Assembly: GCA_029858545.1 (NCBI GenBank)
Contig: JAOUFA010000080.1
Coordinates: forward strand, 1-11,491
Direction of reading: 5' to 3'
Source: Betaproteobacteria bacterium
GTDB lineage: Bacteria; Pseudomonadota; Gammaproteobacteria; Burkholderiales; SG8-39
DNA: 11,491 bases
Each line of letters begins with the position of its first letter. The stretch's first letter is position 1. The position numbers and the translations under genes are program-made. This document shows, one piece after another, positions 6,517 to 11,491 of this stretch. The notes beneath the pieces were generated by a model. It worked only from the letters and a program-made list of their open reading frames with translations, ran no database searches and was not told the origin of the DNA.

Positions 6517-6707
6517 TCGCGTCCCCCGTGCCATGGACCATGATCAAGTCGAGGTTCGACGACGGGTAAGGAATTCGGTCACGCCCAAATCAAATGCACG
6601 ACGACGGCGGCCGAAAGCAGATTGCCCACGAAATCAGTAGCTTCTATTTCGCCAAGGGCGCGACCGGCATGCAGCAGGAAACTTCACCCTGCACGGGATT
6701 GCATCCC

Positions 6708-6735
6708 CTTGAAACGATCCGAATTGCCCCCATTT
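6708..6735 (+). promoter_or_regulatory. Sigma-32 heat-shock promoter of grpE-dnaK-dnaJ
   Basis: CTTGAAA at 6708-6714 and CCCCATTT at 6728-6735 are separated by 13 bases. Both boxes match the sigma-32 consensus (CTTGAAA, CCCCATNT) at every defined position. Transcription should start near 6742 and give a leader of about 24 bases before the grpE ATG at 6766. The location directly upstream of the Hsp70 cluster makes a chance match unlikely. No CIRCE repeat is present, so RpoH rather than HrcA is the likely controller. Confidence 0.9.
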
Positions 6736-6765
6736 CCGACCCGTTTGCTATTTCGAGCGCTTACC

Positions 6766-7341
6766 ATGGTTGAAGCAACTACCCCCGCGAATGACGAAAA
6801 TGCCGGTGCGCGCGCGCCGGACACTTCTGGGCCGCAGCCAGAGGTTGTCCCAGAGCAAGCGTTGGACAAACTCCTCGCCGAAGCCGAGGCAAAGATAGAG
6901 CAACAACGCGATGCCTGGCTGCGCGCAGTCGCCGATGCGGAGAACGCACGCAAGCGTTTCCAGATTGAACTCGCCAATACCCAGAAGTACGCTATCGAGC
7001 GCGTAGCCGAAAGCCTATTGCCGGTCGCCGATAGTCTCGAGGCAACCCTCGGGGCCGGCAACGCGAGCCTTGAGTCACTAAAGAGCGGCGTCGAACTGAC
7101 TCTCAAGCAGCTTCGCTCAGCGCTGGAGAAGGCCAAGGTCACCGAGATCAATCCCGCCATCGGTGAGAAATTCGATCCTCACCGCCATCAGGCGATTTCG
7201 ACCGTAGAAACCGACGCGCAGCCCAATACGGTCGTCAACGTCCTGCAAAAGGGTTGGAGCCTGCACGAGCGGGTAATTCGCCCGGCAATGGTCATCGTCG
7301 CCAAGGCCAAGGCCATCGAAGCTCCCGGCGACAACGGTTGA
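6766..7341 (+). CDS. grpE: Nucleotide exchange factor GrpE
   Basis: GrpE releases ADP from DnaK and so resets the chaperone cycle; it works as a homodimer in the cytoplasm and as a thermosensor in E. coli. The 191-residue protein has the expected order: a disordered acidic and proline-containing N-terminus to about residue 30, a long charged helix for the dimeric coiled coil (about 33-85), and the C-terminal beta domain. That domain carries the signature GEKFDPHRHQAIS, then VVNVLQKGWSLHERVIRPAMVIVAK. The frame is open upstream to 6622, but starts there would lie at or before the sigma-32 promoter and add non-GrpE sequence, so ATG 6766 is chosen. The ribosome binding site is weak (only GAG about eight bases upstream). 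dnaK follows after 70 bases, and the stop codon lies inside the -35 box of a second heat-shock promoter. Confidence 0.96.
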   Translation: MVEATTPANDENAGARAPDTSGPQPEVVPEQALDKLLAEAEAKIEQQRDAWLRAVADAENARKRFQIELANTQKYAIERVAESLLPVADSLEATLGAGNASLESLKSGVELTLKQLRSALEKAKVTEINPAIGEKFDPHRHQAISTVETDAQPNTVVNVLQKGWSLHERVIRPAMVIVAKAKAIEAPGDNG

Positions 7342-7364
7342 AAACAGGCCTTCTATCCCCACTT
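7337..7364 (+). promoter_or_regulatory. Second sigma-32-type promoter, directly upstream of dnaK
   Basis: GTTGAAA (7337-7343) and CCCCACTT (7357-7364) are 13 bases apart, the same spacing as the grpE promoter. Each box has one mismatch to the sigma-32 consensus. The -35 box contains the grpE stop TGA (7339-7341). Start of transcription is expected near 7371, giving a leader of about 40 bases. The leader includes a short dyad (TAACT 7372-7376, AGTTA 7382-7386) before the dnaK ribosome binding site. Confidence 0.72.
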
Positions 7365-7396
7365 TACACAATAACTCAGCTAGTTACTGGACAATC

Positions 7397-7404
7397 AGAA
7401 GGGA
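7397..7404 (+). promoter_or_regulatory. Ribosome binding site of dnaK
   Basis: AGAAGGGA at 7397-7404 ends seven bases before the dnaK ATG. It is a purine-rich Shine-Dalgarno-like sequence, clearly better than the site before grpE. This fits DnaK being needed in much larger amounts than GrpE. Confidence 0.5.
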
Positions 7405-7411
7405 CCGCATC

Positions 7412-9352
<1,941 letters not shown>

Positions 9353-9382
9353 ATCGGACGCGTTTCTCATACCGTTTTGACC

Positions 9383-9425
9383 GGCCAGATTCGAGCAGAC
9401 AGCTTCGCCGCCAATCGAGCTGGCC
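9383..9425 (+). repeat. Long-loop inverted repeat in the dnaK-dnaJ gap
   Basis: GGCCAG at 9383-9388 is mirrored by CTGGCC at 9420-9425 with 31 bases between. The arms are six bases and perfect, and no T-run follows, so this is not a standard terminator. It could fold in the intercistronic RNA and affect mRNA processing or dnaJ yield, but six-base arms at this distance can occur by chance. Confidence 0.25.
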
Positions 9426-9450
9426 TTCTTCCGATTAACCAGGGCTATAC

Positions 9451-10575
9451 ATGGCAAAGCGCGACTATTACGAAGTGCTCGGTGTGAACCGGGACGCTTC
9501 CGATGAAGAAATCAAGAAGGCCTACCGCAAGCTTGCCATGAAGTGGCATCCGGACCGCAATCCGGAAAACCCCAAGGCCGAGGAACACTTCAAGGAGGCG
9601 AAAGAGGCCTACGAAGTGCTCTCGGACGCGCAAAGGCGCTCGGCCTACGATCAGTTCGGGCACGCCGGAGTCGATCAACAGCCCGGGGCTGGCGGCGCGC
9701 AGGGTTTCGGAGGATTTGGCGACATCTTCAGCGACATCTTCGGCGAGATTTTCGGAGGCGGCGGTGGACGCGGCGGCCGCTCCAAGGTCTATCGGGGCGC
9801 AGACTTGCGCTACAACCTCGAAATCACGCTCGAACAGGCCGCGCACGGTTTCGAAACCAAGATCCGAATTCCGTCGGCGGTGCAATGCGAAACCTGCGGC
9901 GGCAGCGGCGCCCGCGCCGGAAGTCAGCCGCAAACCTGCCCAACGTGCCAGGGCGCCGGCCAGGTGCGTGTTTCACAGGGGCCATTCTCGATCGCCCAAA
10001 CCTGTCCGCGATGTCACGGCGCGGGCAGCGTCAATCCCCACCCCTGCGGTAGCTGCAGCGGTTCAGGTCGAGTGAAGCTTCAGAAAACGCTCTCAGTAAA
10101 GATTCCCGCCGGTGTGGACGAAGGCGACCGCGTCCGGCTATCCGGCGAGGGCGAGCCAGGTGTGAACGGCGGGCCGCCGGGCGACCTGTACGTGCAAGTG
10201 CACATCAAGCCGCATTCGATGTTCCAGCGCGATCATGACGATCTGCACTGCGAGATGCCGATTTCGTTCGCCACCGCAGCACTCGGCGGCGAGGTGGAGT
10301 TACCGACGCTTGATGGCACAGCGCGCATCAAGGTGACCCCTGAGACGCAAAGCGGCAAGACTTTTCGGCTGCGCGGCAAGGGCATCCGCGGTGTGCGCAG
10401 TCATGAGCCGGGAGATCTGTACTGTCACGTGGTGATCGAGACGCCCGTTAGCCTCACAGATCGACAAAAGGAACTGCTACGCGAATTCGATTTGATCAGC
10501 CAGAAGGACGCGGCGCGCCACAATCCCCGTAGCAAGTCCTGGATGGAAAAGGTGCGGGAGTTCTTCGAAGGCTGA
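9451..10575 (+). CDS. dnaJ: Hsp40 co-chaperone DnaJ
   Basis: DnaJ delivers substrates to DnaK and stimulates its ATPase. The 374-residue protein is a full type I Hsp40 (E. coli 376). The J domain covers about residues 1-70 with the essential HPD at 33-35. A Gly/Phe-rich linker runs from about 75 to 108. The zinc domain has four C-x2-C-x-G-x-G type repeats, with cysteines at 146/149, 163/166, 185/188 and 199/202. The two C-terminal beta-barrel substrate domains and a short dimerisation tail follow. The J domain starts at once with MAKRDYYEVLGV, which fixes the ATG; AGGG lies six bases upstream. No separate sigma-32 promoter is visible in the 98-base gap after dnaK, so it is probably transcribed with dnaK. 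It converges on cysS, whose stop is 34 bases away. Confidence 0.98.
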   Translation: MAKRDYYEVLGVNRDASDEEIKKAYRKLAMKWHPDRNPENPKAEEHFKEAKEAYEVLSDAQRRSAYDQFGHAGVDQQPGAGGAQGFGGFGDIFSDIFGEIFGGGGGRGGRSKVYRGADLRYNLEITLEQAAHGFETKIRIPSAVQCETCGGSGARAGSQPQTCPTCQGAGQVRVSQGPFSIAQTCPRCHGAGSVNPHPCGSCSGSGRVKLQKTLSVKIPAGVDEGDRVRLSGEGEPGVNGGPPGDLYVQVHIKPHSMFQRDHDDLHCEMPISFATAALGGEVELPTLDGTARIKVTPETQSGKTFRLRGKGIRGVRSHEPGDLYCHVVIETPVSLTDRQKELLREFDLISQKDAARHNPRSKSWMEKVREFFEG

Positions 10576-10609
10576 ACCGGCAGCCGCCACGGGGCTACGC
10601 GACGGCGAT

Positions 10610-11491
10610 TCAGCGGCGCCGCCAGACAGTGCCCTTCGGCCCGTCCTCCAGAAGAATCCCTGCGGCAGCCAGAGCGTCGCGCTCCGCGTCAGCCGCCGCA
10701 TAGTTCCTCTGCTTCTTCATTTCGGCACGGCGAACAATGCGGAGCTCAATCTCGGCATCTTCCAAGCCGCAGGCCGGCCCGGCGCGCAAGAATTCCCGGG
10801 CATCGCGTTGCAGAATACCGAGCACCGCACCAAGCCCGCGCAACAGCGGTGCTAGATCGGTGCGGCCCCGGTTCACTTCATTTGCAAGATCGAAGAGCAC
10901 GGCGACCGCCTCGGGTGTGCCGAAATCGTCGTCCATTGCCTCGCCGAAGCGTCGCGCATGCGGCTCGCCCCAATCCACGGGTTGCGGCTCCAGCGGGGCA
11001 GCGCTCAGCGCAGTGTACAAGCGCGTTAGTGCTGATTTCGCATCCTGCATGTGCAGATCCGAATAATTGAGCGGACTCCGGTAATGCGCGCGCAGAATGA
11101 AAAAGCGCACCACCTCGGGATCGAAGGTCTTGAGGATGTCCCGGATTGTGAAGAAGTTTCCGAGCGATTTGGACATCTTCTCTTCATCCACCCGTACAAA
11201 GCCGTTGTGCATCCACACGTTGGCAAACTTGCTGCCGTTCGCCCCTTCAGATTGAGCGATCTCATTCTCGTGGTGCGGGAACTGGAGGTCCTGGCCTCCG
11301 CCGTGAATGTCGAAATGCTCCCCGAGCAACGCACCGCTCATTGCCGAACACTCGATATGCCAGCCCGGCCGCCCTTCTCCCCAGGGCGAAGGCCAGTGCG
11401 GCTCATCGGGTTTGGAATGCTTCCACAATACGAAATCCAGGGGGTCCTGCTTGGCGCCGCCGACCTCCACGCGCTCGCCTGCGCGCAAATC
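10610..11491 (-). CDS. cysS: Cysteinyl-tRNA synthetase, C-terminal part (cut by the window edge)
   Basis: The enzyme charges tRNA-Cys with cysteine in an ATP-dependent class I reaction. Only the last 293 codons are inside the window; the frame continues past the right edge, so the start and the HIGH motif are outside. Visible features, numbered from the first codon in the window, are GWHIECSAM with zinc ligand C48, HGGGQDLQFPHHENEIAQSE with zinc ligands H73 and E77 (the E. coli C209/H234/E238 set), and KMSKS at 105-109 in the ATP-binding loop. The helical anticodon-binding region then follows, and the C-terminus KGTVWRRR is the typical CysRS end. A TTG near the edge should not be taken as the start. 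The gene converges with dnaJ and is unlikely to be co-regulated with the chaperones. Confidence 0.97.
   Translation of the reverse strand, partial: DLRAGERVEVGGAKQDPLDFVLWKHSKPDEPHWPSPWGEGRPGWHIECSAMSGALLGEHFDIHGGGQDLQFPHHENEIAQSEGANGSKFANVWMHNGFVRVDEEKMSKSLGNFFTIRDILKTFDPEVVRFFILRAHYRSPLNYSDLHMQDAKSALTRLYTALSAAPLEPQPVDWGEPHARRFGEAMDDDFGTPEAVAVLFDLANEVNRGRTDLAPLLRGLGAVLGILQRDAREFLRAGPACGLEDAEIELRIVRRAEMKKQRNYAAADAERDALAAAGILLEDGPKGTVWRRR

Noticed and set aside
6532..6560. Small palindromes CATGGACCATG (6532-6542) and GTCGA/TCGAC (6548-6560) as operators
   Set aside because: Five-base arms in GC-rich DNA are expected by chance, and neither is repeated elsewhere in the gap.
6622..6765. N-terminal extension of grpE from an upstream start
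   Set aside because: The extension covers the promoter boxes and the expected transcription start and has no GrpE-like sequence. ATG at 6766 gives the usual protein.
6535..6765. CIRCE operator or hrcA remnant upstream of grpE
   Set aside because: No TTAGCACTC-N9-GAGTGCTAA-like repeat is present in this gap or before dnaK.
6594..6773. A 59-codon plus-strand frame (MHDDGGRKQ...) before grpE
   Set aside because: It contains the whole sigma-32 promoter and runs into the grpE start, has no ribosome binding site, and resembles no family I know. It is most likely chance in the divergent promoter region.
9377..9405. Possible sigma-70 promoter for dnaJ (TTGACC at 9377-9382)
   Set aside because: The -35 box is good, but nothing resembling a -10 box lies 16-18 bases downstream.
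10576..10625. Bidirectional terminator between dnaJ and cysS
   Set aside because: Only weak GC-rich pairing and a GCGGCGCCGC palindrome inside the cysS end are visible, with no T-run on either strand.

Overview
The window is a compact, GC-rich stretch of bacterial chromosome. It looks proteobacterial, most likely betaproteobacterial. The evidence is the classical ispD-ispF pair, a grpE-dnaK-dnaJ cluster driven by sigma-32-type promoters with no hrcA gene or CIRCE element, and the overall protein character. The taxonomic call is inference from gene content and style, not from a marker phylogeny. Base composition and codon use look uniform. I see no insertion sequence, tRNA, rRNA, CRISPR array or phage gene.

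Left block (about 147-2475, plus strand): a tight four-gene run. ispD and ispF are two consecutive steps of the MEP isoprenoid pathway and overlap by ATGA. Next come a PaiB-like FMN-binding split-barrel protein and a ThpR-type 2H phosphoesterase, which overlap by GTGA. The run ends only 14 bases before the stop of a convergent carbonic anhydrase gene.

Middle block (about 2490-6516, minus strand, read from right to left): a small secreted protein with a BamE/SmpA-like C-terminus, a class II aldolase/adducin-family lyase or decarboxylase, a twin-arginine-signal protein of the gluconate 2-dehydrogenase subunit 3 (gamma) type, a GMC-family flavoprotein dehydrogenase, and a beta-class carbonic anhydrase. 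The lyase, gamma and GMC genes are joined by stop/start overlaps (TGATG, ATGA). The GMC protein carries a C-x5-C-x3-C segment with the spacing of the 3Fe-4S ligands in bacterial FAD-dependent glucose dehydrogenases. It has no signal peptide, so it is probably carried to the periplasm by the gamma subunit. No cytochrome c subunit gene is present. This is the least ordinary part of the window.

Right block (about 6700-10575, plus strand): grpE, dnaK and dnaJ, the Hsp70 chaperone system. A perfect-looking sigma-32 promoter lies upstream of grpE. A second, near-consensus one overlaps the grpE stop codon and would give dnaK-dnaJ their own heat-shock transcript. At the right edge the C-terminal part of cysteinyl-tRNA synthetase (cysS) converges on dnaJ from the minus strand and runs out of the window.

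Most of the window is core metabolism and housekeeping. The parts worth a closer look are the aldolase/TAT-gamma/GMC operon, the paired heat-shock promoters and a nine-G tract inside the small secreted-protein gene.
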